Part shown: piece by piece, positions 25,639 through 34,386 of the stretch
Layout of the letters: each line of letters starts with the position of its first letter
How positions within the stretch are numbered: position 1 is the stretch's first letter
Assembly (NCBI RefSeq): GCF_009729415.1
Contig: NZ_MPKW01000025.1
Span: 124,001 to 188,000 of the forward strand
Source of the DNA: Mycolicibacterium sp. CBMA 234
GTDB taxonomy: Bacteria; Actinomycetota; Actinomycetes; Mycobacteriales; Mycobacteriaceae
DNA length: 64,000 nt
Direction: 5' to 3'
Notes under the pieces: model-generated
Told to the model about the DNA's origin: nothing
The model's database searches: none
Seen by the model: only the letters and a program-made list of their open reading frames with translations
Position numbers and translations under genes: made by a program

Positions 25639-26642
25639 TGACGAGAGTCCAACGAATGTTGCCTGGCGGCCGTGACAACCCACGCCCCCGCCAGATCGCG
25701 ATCGGTGTGACCGTTTACGTGGTGGCCGCCCTGGTCGCAGCCAGCGTGGGCTACATCTATCTGAAGCCACCCGGCGAGCGCGACGTCGCTTTTGCGCTCA
25801 CCGATGCGGCATCCGTCAAACCCGGCACCCAAGTTCGGGTTGCCGGAGTGCCCGTCGGAACCGTCTCCGCGCTGAAGGTGGGCAAGGACGCGGTGCGCGT
25901 CGAACTCCGGGTCAAAGATGACGTCTACCTGGGAAACGAAACGTCTGTTGACATTCGGCTGCTCACCGCACTCGGCGGCTATTTCGTGAACCTGACGTCC
26001 GCCGGCTCCGCCCCGCTCGGTGACGCCGTCATTCCGGTGTCACGCACCCACCCTCCATACAGCCTGACCGATCTGCTCGCGGACAGCACCGAGAAGCTCA
26101 AGCAGCTCGACTCGACTCAGATCGGCGCCAACCTCGACCAACTGGCCACCGCGTTGGAATCCAACTCAGGAGCCGTCACCACCGTGGTCAATGCGGTCAA
26201 CTCGGTATCGCAGATCGTCAACCACCAGCAGGATCAATTCAGCGTCCTACTGGACACTGCCAATGAACTGCTACACACCTCAATCACCAACAGCTCACTA
26301 CTGGCGACCCTGGCACAGCAGGCCGCGGTGTTGTCCGTACAACTTGACACCTACAAATACGGCATCCAGCGGGCAGGCGCCGCCCTGGCACGGATCGTCG
26401 ACGCAATCGTCGCCGGCACCACTTTCTACGACCTGCATCGCGACTGGGTGCTGGATTCACTGCAGCGAACCAACAACGCGCTCAACGTCATCAACACGGA
26501 CATCCCCAGAATCGTCGGAAACCTGGGGAACTTCGTCGATGCGGTCCGTGGCGTGACCTCGCCCGGAGATAAGCGCAACGCCCCGGATCTGCCCATGCTG
26601 GCAACTGACATGTGCGTGCCCCTGCCGGGACGCACATGCTGA
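25635..26642 (+). CDS. mceC: MceC-type lipid-transport protein
   Basis: 335-residue Mce protein. A basic start (MMTRVQRMLPGGRDNPRPRQ) is followed by a membrane anchor (IAIGVTVYVVAALVAASVGY) and the MlaD domain: VKPGTQVRVAGVPVGTVSAL, VKDDVYLGNETSVDIR, TALGGYFVNLTSAG. The helical part includes LLADSTEKLKQLDSTQIGAN. Two ATG codons are adjacent at 25635 and 25638; the first overlaps the mceB stop. The reading frame is open farther upstream inside mceB but has no Mce content there. Confidence 0.88.
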   Translation: MMTRVQRMLPGGRDNPRPRQIAIGVTVYVVAALVAASVGYIYLKPPGERDVAFALTDAASVKPGTQVRVAGVPVGTVSALKVGKDAVRVELRVKDDVYLGNETSVDIRLLTALGGYFVNLTSAGSAPLGDAVIPVSRTHPPYSLTDLLADSTEKLKQLDSTQIGANLDQLATALESNSGAVTTVVNAVNSVSQIVNHQQDQFSVLLDTANELLHTSITNSSLLATLAQQAAVLSVQLDTYKYGIQRAGAALARIVDAIVAGTTFYDLHRDWVLDSLQRTNNALNVINTDIPRIVGNLGNFVDAVRGVTSPGDKRNAPDLPMLATDMCVPLPGRTC

Positions 26643-27757
26643 TCTCGCGTGCCCCCAAGATCCTTTCGGTCATCCTGACGGTCGCCACCGCGACTGGATG
26701 CTCGGCTGCCGACCGCGTACATGACCTGTTGTCGCACAACACTTCCTCGCACGGGTACTGCGCGATCATGAGCGACTCGATCGGCCTCTACCCCGGCAAT
26801 TCGGTGTCTCGGATGGGGGTACCGATCGGCCGTGTCGACCACGTCGAAACATCCACGACATCGGTGCGGGTGACGTTCAGCCTGGACCACGGCATCACTG
26901 TGCCGGGCGGCGCTACGGCCGTTACCCGCACACCGAGCATCCTCGCCGACCGTACCCTCGAATTGGCAGGTGGTGATCCGAACGGCGCCGCCCTGGAAAC
27001 GGGCGTGTGCATCCCTATCGAACGGACGGCCACCGCCAAGAGCATCACCGAATCCACCGCTGCGGCCACCAACGTGCTCAACGAGATCAACGACGCTGGC
27101 CAAGGCAATACGGTCAATCGGTTGGTCGGGGCCGCCAGCACTCAACTCGCCGGCAACGGCGCGACACTGCACGATGCCATCGCGAACTTCACCTCGCTAT
27201 CCGTCGACCCCACCCACGCCGCTGTCGACGCCAACCAGATGGTCCGCGAAATCTCAACCGCGATCACGGGCATCAACGATCACTGGGATGACATCGGGCA
27301 AGTCCTCGTGCACATGCCCCCGGGATTCGGCACCCTTTCGACAGGCCTGATCAAGGGCGTGGCAGCGATCCTGAGTCCGCAACTCAATGACGTCATTCAG
27401 GTCCTGCTCGACGTAGCCACCCATCTCCACGACATCGTCTGGAACACCCTGGACACCACCGCGAAAACGATCCGGCTGCTTTCTGAGCACACCGGCGTGC
27501 TCGTCATGTACGCGGGCACGTTTCCCAACATCATCGACGGCGTCCGGAGTTTCTGGGCTCGGCTGCGCGCACGCGAAATTCCAATGATCTCCCCGCGCGT
27601 CGCGGCCGGTCCGTCCGACGACGGCAAAGTGTGCTCCAACACGGACATGGACCCAACCCGCAAGGACCATTGCGGGTTCTTCTACGGGGTTCCCGATGGG
27701 GGCACCTCGGCAGATTTACTCCAGCTCGTCCTCAACGGGGGTGTTCAACAGCCATGA
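26636..27757 (+). CDS. mceD: MceD-type lipid-transport protein with lipobox
   Basis: 373-residue Mce protein. Instead of a plain membrane anchor it begins with a leader that ends in a lipobox: MLISRAPKILSVILTVATAT then Gly-Cys at about 21-22, so it is probably lipid-modified. MlaD domain: MSDSIGLYPGNSVSRMGVPI then GRVDHVETS, RTPSILADRTLELAGG. The C-terminal tail carries a paired-cysteine segment (VCSNTDMDPTRKDHCGFFYG). In most mce operons MceE is the lipoprotein, whereas here both D and E have lipoboxes. Start ATG at 26636 lies 4 bases before the mceC stop; the stop overlaps mceE (ATGA). Confidence 0.85.
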   Translation: MLISRAPKILSVILTVATATGCSAADRVHDLLSHNTSSHGYCAIMSDSIGLYPGNSVSRMGVPIGRVDHVETSTTSVRVTFSLDHGITVPGGATAVTRTPSILADRTLELAGGDPNGAALETGVCIPIERTATAKSITESTAAATNVLNEINDAGQGNTVNRLVGAASTQLAGNGATLHDAIANFTSLSVDPTHAAVDANQMVREISTAITGINDHWDDIGQVLVHMPPGFGTLSTGLIKGVAAILSPQLNDVIQVLLDVATHLHDIVWNTLDTTAKTIRLLSEHTGVLVMYAGTFPNIIDGVRSFWARLRAREIPMISPRVAAGPSDDGKVCSNTDMDPTRKDHCGFFYGVPDGGTSADLLQLVLNGGVQQP

Positions 27758-28725
27758 AATGGCCGTCAGCAGCGTTGGCTGTCGCAGTCGTTGCGACGGC
27801 TCTGTCGGGATGCGGCATCAATCCGGTGAAGATGAGCTCCCCCGACATCGGGGGACCGCCTTCGTTCCGTGCGACGATCGAGTTCTCCAGTGCTCTGAAC
27901 CTGCCGGCCGGAGCCAAGATCACCTACCAGGGGACCGGCGTCGGTATCGTTCGTGCAGTCACGCTCGACCACGGCGTAGTCGACGTCAAGGTCGACATCG
28001 ACAAACAGGTTCGCATCCCTGATAGCGCCACCGCGGCGATCGTCCAGGACACTGTGCTCGGCGACTCGTACGTCGCCTTGACTAAGTCCGCGACCGCGGA
28101 CAGTGCAGCGCTACTCACTGACGGGGCCCGCATTCCGGTAGGCCAGACCCGCCCGCCTACCTCGATCGAAGACATGCTGACAACGGTGGCAACACTGCTG
28201 GGATCGGGGTCGATCCAGCGACTGCAGAACGCGTTTCACAACGTCAACGCGGCATTGCCAAAGTCCGACGACGACGCCCGCAAGATCGCTACCACCGTGG
28301 CGCAGGATCTTCGGGCTCTAGCCAGAAACAGCACGGACCTCGACGGCACCATCAGCAACCTCTCCCGCGTTTCGCGGAGTCTGAACGACCAGAAAGACAC
28401 GTTCGACGCGTTGCTGACGGACAGTTCGGTGGCATTCTGGACCAAGTACTTCGGCACCGTCGCCAAGGTGACGAAAATCCTTGCGTCGGTCGGCGGCTTG
28501 GCGAATGACGGCTATTGGGTTGTCCCCGTTCTGGATTCAGTGTCGACCGCACTCGAGCAGACCGGCGTTGGCAGCGGCGGCGCGGTAGACCAATTCACCG
28601 ACCAAACCCTGCTGCCCTTCCTTACCGACCCCAGGATCCAGATCACCGACGTGGTCACTCCCGAGGGCACCAATCGAATGTCCGACGCCCGACGGGTGCT
28701 GGCTCAGCTGGGTGCACTGGGGTGA
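27754..28725 (+). CDS. mceE: MceE-type lipoprotein (LprK-like)
   Basis: 323-residue Mce lipoprotein. Signal peptide MKWPSAALAVAVVATALSGC gives a clean lipobox (LSGC), with Cys20 as the expected lipidated residue. MlaD domain: FSSALNLPAGAKITYQGTGV, DKQVRIPDSATAAIVQDTVL, GDSYVALTKS. A helical region follows. Starts in an ATGA overlap with mceD and ends in a GTGA overlap with mceF. The cytoplasmic membrane would be its anchor through the lipid group. Confidence 0.88.
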   Translation: MKWPSAALAVAVVATALSGCGINPVKMSSPDIGGPPSFRATIEFSSALNLPAGAKITYQGTGVGIVRAVTLDHGVVDVKVDIDKQVRIPDSATAAIVQDTVLGDSYVALTKSATADSAALLTDGARIPVGQTRPPTSIEDMLTTVATLLGSGSIQRLQNAFHNVNAALPKSDDDARKIATTVAQDLRALARNSTDLDGTISNLSRVSRSLNDQKDTFDALLTDSSVAFWTKYFGTVAKVTKILASVGGLANDGYWVVPVLDSVSTALEQTGVGSGGAVDQFTDQTLLPFLTDPRIQITDVVTPEGTNRMSDARRVLAQLGALG

Positions 28726-29678
28726 CTCGCAACATCATCTCGGTCGCCGCACTGATCGCACTGCTGGTCGGCTCCCTGATTGCGATCAATCAACAGGGCG
28801 TGCCGTTGCACACCACAGATGCCGGCATGCTGCGCGCAACTTTGGAAGTGCGCGATGCAGCGGGGCTGATGCCGCGATCGCGAGTGTTGTTGCGCGGCAT
28901 ACCTATTGGTGAGATCACCACCATCTCTCCCGACGCCCGCAAAGTGTCAGTCGAATTCAAATACTCTGCGGCCATCCGGCTGCCGTTGGACAGCGTTTAC
29001 CGGGTAGAGGATCTCTCGGCGCTCGGCGAGGCCTATCTGTCCATCAAGCCCATGCACGACGGCGCACCTGTCCTGGCCGACAACCAACGGATCATCGCTG
29101 ATGCCGCGACGGCCGCCGGCAGCATCGGTGATACAGCCGTCGCTTTCACGCGCATATTCGACAAACTGGACCCCGAGCAGGTCAACCGCATCGTCGACGA
29201 GGTCAGCACGGCGTTGTCCAACGAATCTGCCGTGCCCGTGGTGGCGGCCGCCTCGGCCGGCCTGAAGAAATTCGCCGTCGACCGCAAAAATGACATCGGC
29301 AGTATCCTCACCGGCACTCAAAGATTGCTGGATCACAGCGATACCATCGCGACGTCCATGAACGAGTTCCAGCACGCGGCACCGGACTTCTTTACTAACT
29401 TGCAGTCGCTCGCTGAGGGTGCGCTCGTGCTGATCTACCAAACCGGCGACCACCCAGCGGACCTTCGTAAGGGGGCGCTGGCAGTGCTGCAGAAAGTCCA
29501 GCAATTCCTCAAGGATGTCGGACCTAACTTGTACAACCTGACCGAGCCGCTAGTCCCACCGATGCAAGCGACGGCAGCTGCGTTGATGACCATTGACACC
29601 AGCCGATTGCTCGATAGCGCGCTCGACAGTGTGGAAGCGCCAGGCGCATTCAGCGTGCACGTCATACCGAGCAAGTAG
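28722..29678 (+). CDS. mceF: MceF-type lipid-transport protein
   Basis: 318-residue last Mce protein of the operon. N-terminal anchor ISVAALIALLVGSLIAINQQ (about 5-24), MlaD domain with DAAGLMPRSRVLLRGIPIGE and YRVEDLSALGEAYLSIKP, then helices. It begins with GTG in a GTGA overlap with mceE. Seventeen bases after the start of its final codons a strong hairpin begins (29668-29711), marking the operon end. Confidence 0.88.
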   Translation: MTRNIISVAALIALLVGSLIAINQQGVPLHTTDAGMLRATLEVRDAAGLMPRSRVLLRGIPIGEITTISPDARKVSVEFKYSAAIRLPLDSVYRVEDLSALGEAYLSIKPMHDGAPVLADNQRIIADAATAAGSIGDTAVAFTRIFDKLDPEQVNRIVDEVSTALSNESAVPVVAAASAGLKKFAVDRKNDIGSILTGTQRLLDHSDTIATSMNEFQHAAPDFFTNLQSLAEGALVLIYQTGDHPADLRKGALAVLQKVQQFLKDVGPNLYNLTEPLVPPMQATAAALMTIDTSRLLDSALDSVEAPGAFSVHVIPSK

Positions 29679-29711
29679 CCCGCCCCGGCTGCGGGACGGG
29701 CTACTTGCTCG
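29668..29711. terminator. Bidirectional hairpin terminator after mceF
   Basis: CGAGCAAGTAGCCCG (29668-29682) and CGGGCTACTTGCTCG (29697-29711) are perfect 15-bp arms around a 14-bp loop. The hairpin overlaps the mceF stop and lies 9 bp from the 3' end of the convergent Mce-associated gene, so it can end transcripts from both sides. There is no U-tract, as is common in mycobacteria. Confidence 0.8.
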
Positions 29712-29719
29712 GCGCTCGA

Positions 29720-30517
29720 TTATCGTCCGGCTTTGATAGCCGAACCCAGGCCACCGACATCGGTAATGACCCAATTGTCTTTCTTGTTGGTGGTCACGGT
29801 GTATGTGGCCGTCGATAGGACGCCCTCGGGTGCCTGCAGATTCTTGGTCGTCACACTGACAAAGGCATTGACCACGAATACTCCGTCGTGCGATGAACGC
29901 ACCACCGCTGCAATCGGTGCGGCCGTGGACTTCCACTGCAGCGGTACGACGATCTGCTCCATCGCGGCCGACGCATCTTTGAGTTTCTTCGCGAGCTCCG
30001 GCGAGGTCTGGCCGACAAGCCTTTTGGTCCAGCCCGCCATGTCGGTGTAATCCATGACAGCCGCCTGCGTTGCATAGTCGAGTGCCACTTGCTCCGCATG
30101 CTGGCGGTCGGCTGAGTCTTCCCGCATTGTGGCCACTTGTGTCTGCGCGGTGCTCGCCACCTGATGGTCCTGATACCAGAGCCACCCCAGTGCGCCGTTG
30201 CCGACAAGCGACAGCACAAGTAATGCCGCAAGGATCCGGGCATCGATTCGCAGCGACAACGTCAGCTTGCGGCTGGACGATTTGTCCTCAGGGCTGTCCG
30301 ATGTCTCCGTGTTCGCCGGCGCGGCATCGTGGCCGGCTGTGGCGGTGTCCTTACGAGGCAGAGGATTGTCGATCGGATCTGCAGCCGACGCATTAGCGGA
30401 GTCGACCGGTTCTGCTTGCTCCCCAACCGATTCTGCTGGCTTCGCAGAATTCGACTGTTCGAATTTATTGTCAGTCGATGAATCATCACCGTGTGCATCA
30501 GTCACAGTGTCCATCAC
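29720..30517 (-). CDS. Mce-associated membrane protein (Mas/Mam family)
   Basis: 265-residue protein of the Mce-associated type. The first ~85 residues are acidic, Ser/Ala/Asp-rich and probably disordered in the cytoplasm. One membrane segment follows (ILAALLVLSLVGNGALGWLW, about 93-112), then an extracytoplasmic domain with YTDMAGWTKRLVGQTSPELA and the C-terminal strand pattern TATYTVTTNKKDNWVITDVG typical of these proteins. It is thought to stabilise or assist the Mce complex (OrfA/LucA-like proteins). It is convergent with mceF rather than in the operon. Start: ATG pair at 30514-30517. Confidence 0.85.
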   Translation of the reverse strand: MMDTVTDAHGDDSSTDNKFEQSNSAKPAESVGEQAEPVDSANASAADPIDNPLPRKDTATAGHDAAPANTETSDSPEDKSSSRKLTLSLRIDARILAALLVLSLVGNGALGWLWYQDHQVASTAQTQVATMREDSADRQHAEQVALDYATQAAVMDYTDMAGWTKRLVGQTSPELAKKLKDASAAMEQIVVPLQWKSTAAPIAAVVRSSHDGVFVVNAFVSVTTKNLQAPEGVLSTATYTVTTNKKDNWVITDVGGLGSAIKAGR

Positions 30518-30921
30518 ATCACATTTCTCTGGGCTCGTACATGTCTTTTTTAACGCTGATTATCGCGTCAATTTCTCAGCTGTATCCCAGTCTTTGAGTA
30601 CGACTTCGTGTGTTCGGTCGGTCATCGAATGCGCAGGCCACGCTCCGATAGTTCGAACGGGGACTGCCGCCCGGCTGCTCGGTTTCAGGACGGCCATCTG
30701 CGTGGTCCTTTGATGCACGATTAATCCTCCACAGGCCATAAAATGACATGACCCAATTGCGTCGATTAGCGTGTATGGTAAATCAGGCGCATGCAGCATT
30801 CGCGATGACATGTTTGCCTCGGACATCGAAACTGTTTCAGGCTGCTGTTCGCTGAGACTTATTTGCTGAGACTTCGGTCGGCCTGACGCCGGACCGGTGC
30901 GACGTTCTAAGGGGTTCGGCG
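30518..30921. other. Intergenic region
   Basis: About 400 bp between the divergent Mce-associated gene and the secreted-protein gene at 30922. It is more AT-rich than its surroundings and should hold both promoters, but I see no coding sequence or strong dyad. Confidence 0.45.
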
Positions 30922-31356
30922 ATGAGACGGTATGCCGCGGTTGTTTGCTGGGCGCCCTTTGTCGGTGCGCTGGCCGGGCTGGGAGCTGCGCCGCCGGCAC
31001 ACGCGTACGACTCGTGGTGCGATCTGGTCGAGACGCATAGCCCGCGGATCGCCCTGGTGTCGGAGCCACTGCGGGAGGCCCCCACGCAGCGAAATATCGA
31101 TCGGCTGAACGTCTTCTACAACCGGGTGATTCCGCAGCTCAACACGGTCGCGTTCGCGACGTTTTGGTACCCGGACGTGTGGGGTAGCCCCGATATCCGG
31201 CCGGATGTCCATGTTCTCTTGGGTGCCATGGACGATTTGCAGACCACCGCGAACGACGGAACTGTGACCGCTGCCGGTGTTCAGAGGGTGGATGACGCCA
31301 TCGGCGTGCTGCACCAGCAGTGCGCAGGGAAACGATCGTTACCGCCACTGCAATGA
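30922..31356 (+). CDS. Small secreted protein of unknown function
   Basis: 144-residue protein with a cleavable signal peptide ending APPAHA (residues ~21-26). The mature part is helical and has two cysteines (CDLVE near the start and HQQCAGK near the end) that could pair. I do not recognise the family, though the layout matches many small mycobacterial exported proteins. It starts at ATG 30922; upstream GGGGTTCGGCG is a weak ribosome site. It is followed after 48 bp by another small secreted protein on the same strand. Confidence 0.7.
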   Translation: MRRYAAVVCWAPFVGALAGLGAAPPAHAYDSWCDLVETHSPRIALVSEPLREAPTQRNIDRLNVFYNRVIPQLNTVAFATFWYPDVWGSPDIRPDVHVLLGAMDDLQTTANDGTVTAAGVQRVDDAIGVLHQQCAGKRSLPPLQ

Positions 31357-31404
31357 CGAACTTCCGTCAGCCGGAACCCGCTCACATGCGGCCGATATCA
31401 ATGG

Positions 31405-31815
31405 ATGCGAATTATGCCTGTTCACAAGGAATTTAGTGCGCGGCCCGGTCGGGGATTGGCTGTGGCGATGCTGATAGCTCCGCTGTGGCTTGGCGGCGCG
31501 GCGCCAGCGGCAGCGGACGACGGCCACGCTGTGCGATACCTCATGAGGGCCGACGGAGGTGTGGAAGCAGAGATCCACTACCGGGTTGACCCGCCCTCAA
31601 CGACAGGCAATGGTGCCAATTACGAACATGTTTGGATTAGTCCGGGGGAGCCGTTTGAGCGCTCCACCGTGATGGAAGAACCTAGGCGATACGCCTACAT
31701 CTCGGTGCGAAACATGACGTGGAACCCCAACTTTCAGTGCGAACTCTGGATCGACGACAAGCTCGTTCAAAAGGCCAAAGGTTATTGCGGGTTGAGCGAG
31801 GTCGATACGCACTAG
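31405..31815 (+). CDS. Small secreted MmpS-like protein
   Basis: 136-residue exported protein. A signal peptide runs to APAAADD (about 32-38). The mature part has the strand order of MmpS C-terminal domains: VRYLMRADGGVEAEIHYRVD, GEPFERSTVMEEPRRYAYIS, then CELWIDDKLVQKAKGYCG with two cysteines. Similarity to MmpS is by pattern only, and there is no MmpL next to it. ATG at 31405 or 31414. It may form a two-gene unit with the preceding secreted protein. Confidence 0.65.
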   Translation: MRIMPVHKEFSARPGRGLAVAMLIAPLWLGGAAPAAADDGHAVRYLMRADGGVEAEIHYRVDPPSTTGNGANYEHVWISPGEPFERSTVMEEPRRYAYISVRNMTWNPNFQCELWIDDKLVQKAKGYCGLSEVDTH

Positions 31816-31924
31816 GCAGCTGCCTGCGCCGGGGCCAGGTGCGCTGGCACGCGCCCGACAGCATCCGTCCAGAAGATGTTGGGCCGCAATGGCTTTGGCG
31901 ACCCGGGCAAGTTTGAACGCGAGG

Positions 31925-32683
31925 TTAGGCTCCGCGGCGGTGCTTCTGCTCCCATACGGTGGATTGGGCGTGCACCGGGCGGCCGTGGCCGGGTAGCAGA
32001 TGTGCGACCTGTAGGGCTTGCAGGCGGGCCGCACTGGCTCGGGCAGCATGAGTATCGACGACCTCCGGGGTGTGCCAGACGCGTCCGCCGACGCAGAGCA
32101 CCGCATCGCCGGAGATCAGTGTCTGGGATTCCTGATTCCACAGCGCGATGCTGTCGTCGGTGTGTCCGGCCGTACTAAGGACGGTCCAGGCGGGGGCGCC
32201 CGGCAGCGGTTGTCCGTCGGTGAGTCCGCTGTCAGGTCGCGGCCCGGACCAGCGCATGGTCCCGGAGGTGCCGAATCCGGCCACGCGCTGGCCACGCACG
32301 AGGCCGATAGCACCACGGTGGTCGAATGGCTGGTCGAGGAAGACGGGCCAAATCTTCGCGACCTGTGACGGTGTCGGATTTCGGGGTCGTTCGCCGTCAA
32401 GGTAAGCCAGGGCCCGCGCCGGTAGGTGGATCGGTGCACCGTGACATTTCGCCAGTTCCGGCGCACCGGCGACATGGTCACTGTGGGTATGGGTCGCCAC
32501 GATCGTCTGCAGTGACCCCGCCAAGTTGCGCAGGATCGGCTCGAGATCGTCGGCGGCGCGCGGCAGCCCGGCGTCGACCACAACGGATCCGCCGTCACCG
32601 TCGTGAATGACGTAGCAGTTGAAGATCCATCGTGACACCCGGGTTATTCCGAGCTGGGGCATGTAGTCAACGACCAAAGTCAT
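31925..32683 (-). CDS. MBL-fold metallo-hydrolase
   Basis: 252-residue metallo-beta-lactamase-fold protein. The zinc motif HTHSDH is at residues 65-70; further ligands are in STAGHTDDS (~171-179), SGDAVLC (~193) and LLPGHGRPVH (~232). This is the glyoxalase II/lactonase-like branch; the substrate is unknown. A good ribosome site (AGGAG, 9 bases) precedes the ATG at 32683. The TetR gene upstream reads in the same direction 63 bp away, so the two may be co-transcribed and respond to the same ligand. Confidence 0.85.
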   Translation of the reverse strand: MTLVVDYMPQLGITRVSRWIFNCYVIHDGDGGSVVVDAGLPRAADDLEPILRNLAGSLQTIVATHTHSDHVAGAPELAKCHGAPIHLPARALAYLDGERPRNPTPSQVAKIWPVFLDQPFDHRGAIGLVRGQRVAGFGTSGTMRWSGPRPDSGLTDGQPLPGAPAWTVLSTAGHTDDSIALWNQESQTLISGDAVLCVGGRVWHTPEVVDTHAARASAARLQALQVAHLLPGHGRPVHAQSTVWEQKHRRGA

Positions 32684-32746
32684 TGATATGTACTCCTTTT
32701 CGTGTTGGTAGCCCGTCTCCGATCTGGGTCTCCCATCTCCGATTTC

Positions 32747-33355
32747 TCAATCGCTCGCGGTGCTGACCGGCGCGTAGACCCTGAAGAGGCCTCGGATGCC
32801 GTCGGCAAGCTCTTTTCGGTCGGACTCGCCGCGTGGCCACGCAAACCGTTGCAGCGCAAAGCCATCGATGAGCGCGACGAGTGGGCGGACGAGTCTGGGG
32901 TCGTCTGCGCCGGCCTGCCGCAGTATGGATCCGGCGATGCGCTCAAAGGTGGACATCATGTGATGTGCACCTGCCTGAAGTTCCGGGCGGTGCGAACACT
33001 GGATGTAGATCTGGAACTCGGCGGCAAGATACGTCGTCGGCAGCGCGATGATCAGATCGACGCACCGGTCCACTATTTCGTCTGGCGTCAGGTCTGCATC
33101 GGTGATCTCCTCGAGTACGCCGTCGAGTGTCGTGATCAGCCGAGTAGCGGTCATCTGTATTGCTTCGGCGATGAGTTCGTCTATCGACGTGAAGAAATAG
33201 CTGGTCGTGGAGAGCGGCATTTTGGCTTTCGCGGTGATCGCCCGGTGCGTTGCGGCGTCCACGCCGCTCTCGGCGATGACTTCGATCGCGGCTTCGAGCA
33301 GGGCTACGCGGCGTGCCTGACCGGCGGCGCGATGAGTCTCTGGGCGGATGGCCAT
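32747..33355 (-). CDS. TetR family transcriptional regulator
   Basis: 202-residue regulator: AARRVALLEAA-type opening helix (residues ~12-25), then THRAITAKAKMPLSTTSYFF as the recognition region, and a helical ligand domain. I chose the ATG at 33355 (MAIRPETHRAAGQ); the frame is open 44 codons farther upstream but those would run through the operator repeats. It is divergent from the second M24 gene, with the repeats at 33377-33422 between them, so it probably represses itself (and the MBL gene) and the M24-hydrolase genes. Confidence 0.88.
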   Translation of the reverse strand: MAIRPETHRAAGQARRVALLEAAIEVIAESGVDAATHRAITAKAKMPLSTTSYFFTSIDELIAEAIQMTATRLITTLDGVLEEITDADLTPDEIVDRCVDLIIALPTTYLAAEFQIYIQCSHRPELQAGAHHMMSTFERIAGSILRQAGADDPRLVRPLVALIDGFALQRFAWPRGESDRKELADGIRGLFRVYAPVSTASD

Positions 33356-33376
33356 CCATCCAGCATAGGCCACAAG

Positions 33377-33422
33377 TCTGGACAAAAGTCCGGACAACTG
33401 CCACACTCTGGACAAATGTCCG
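33377..33422. promoter_or_regulatory. Tandem operator repeats between TetR and M24 genes
   Basis: Two near-identical 16-bp sites, TCTGGACAAAAGTCCG (33377-33392) and TCTGGACAAATGTCCG (33407-33422), begin exactly 30 bp apart. Each is a palindrome with GGAC...GTCC arms. They lie 22 bp upstream of the TetR start and 58 bp upstream of the M24 GTG, the classic position for control of both divergent promoters. Confidence 0.75.
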
Positions 33423-33480
33423 ATGTTTCGCAGTTCCTCCAGAAACGCTGTTGATGGCTGTCGGCAAAGAAGGATGACCC

Positions 33481-34386
33481 GTGCCACAAACCACGCCCCC
33501 GCTGTCGAAAGATGCAGATCCGATCACCAAGTGGCTGTCCGGCCGTCGAACCGCGTCGGCCGCGGTGTTGTCGCAACGCGAAGTCGAAGGCTTCCGTCGT
33601 GCGCAGAACCTAGCTTTCGAATGTGCGCAGTCGGTCGCCGTCGAGATGCGGCCAGGCTGGACTGAAGCCCAGACCGGCAAGTGGATGATTGAGTGGCTCT
33701 ACGACAATGGTGTCAAGACGATGCTGCACAAGCCGATTGCGGCGTTCCGCGAGCGGTCGATGGCCCCGGACGGCGAGTGGGGTCCGGTGACCCAGGGCAC
33801 CGGCGCAACACTGCAGGACGACGACGTCGTGATCCTCGACTGCGCGCCGGTGGTCGACGGGTATACCGGCGACATCGCCTATACCTGCGCGGTCGGGCCC
33901 AACTCCGAAGTCGAAAAAGCTCAGCAGTTCTTGGCTAAGTTGCGCGCCGAAGTGCCGAAGCATTTCTCGAATCACGAACTCGCACAGGGTGTTTTTGAGT
34001 GGGTCGATGATGAGATCCGTGCCGCTGGATACGGTAATGCTGCCGCGGGTTACCCCGAGTCAGTACTCGGACATCGGGTGTACCACCACGGCAGGTTGAA
34101 CGACCGGCTGCCCTGGTTCCTACCAGAGCCGCTCGTTGGTTACATCCTGAGCTGGCACGGAGTCGGCTTCCTCGGTACCCAAATCCGCCGGCTGGTGTTC
34201 CCGGAACTGTTGGGGCCCAGCCACACCGGTCCGAAGACGGGCATCTGGGCGTTCGAGCCGCATGTGCGGGCCGACGGCTTCGGTTGCAAATTCGAGGAGC
34301 TTCTCGTAGTCGACGAAGACGGCGCGTACTGGCTCAACGACAACAGCCAGAAACGCATCACCATCAGCCAGGGAGCCACAGCATGA
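33481..34386 (+). CDS. M24 family metallopeptidase (aminopeptidase P-like), copy 2
   Basis: 301-residue paralogue of the protein at 16738-17628, with the same length and motif order: TKWLSGRRTASA near the start, metal Asp residues in VILDCAP and YTGDIAYT, His in GHRVYHHG, and the acidic ligands in AFEPHVRADG and ELLVVDEDGAYWL. It starts with GTG at 33481. Its 3' end overlaps an alpha/beta hydrolase gene by 4 bp (ATGA), and an acyl-CoA synthetase gene follows, suggesting stepwise hydrolysis and CoA activation of a carboxylic acid (inference). Confidence 0.88.
   Translation: MPQTTPPLSKDADPITKWLSGRRTASAAVLSQREVEGFRRAQNLAFECAQSVAVEMRPGWTEAQTGKWMIEWLYDNGVKTMLHKPIAAFRERSMAPDGEWGPVTQGTGATLQDDDVVILDCAPVVDGYTGDIAYTCAVGPNSEVEKAQQFLAKLRAEVPKHFSNHELAQGVFEWVDDEIRAAGYGNAAAGYPESVLGHRVYHHGRLNDRLPWFLPEPLVGYILSWHGVGFLGTQIRRLVFPELLGPSHTGPKTGIWAFEPHVRADGFGCKFEELLVVDEDGAYWLNDNSQKRITISQGATA

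Noticed and set aside
31814..31825. AGGCAGCTGCCT palindrome after the MmpS-like secreted gene
   Set aside because: Only 12 bp, at a coding end, and such GC palindromes are common here; not enough for a terminator call.
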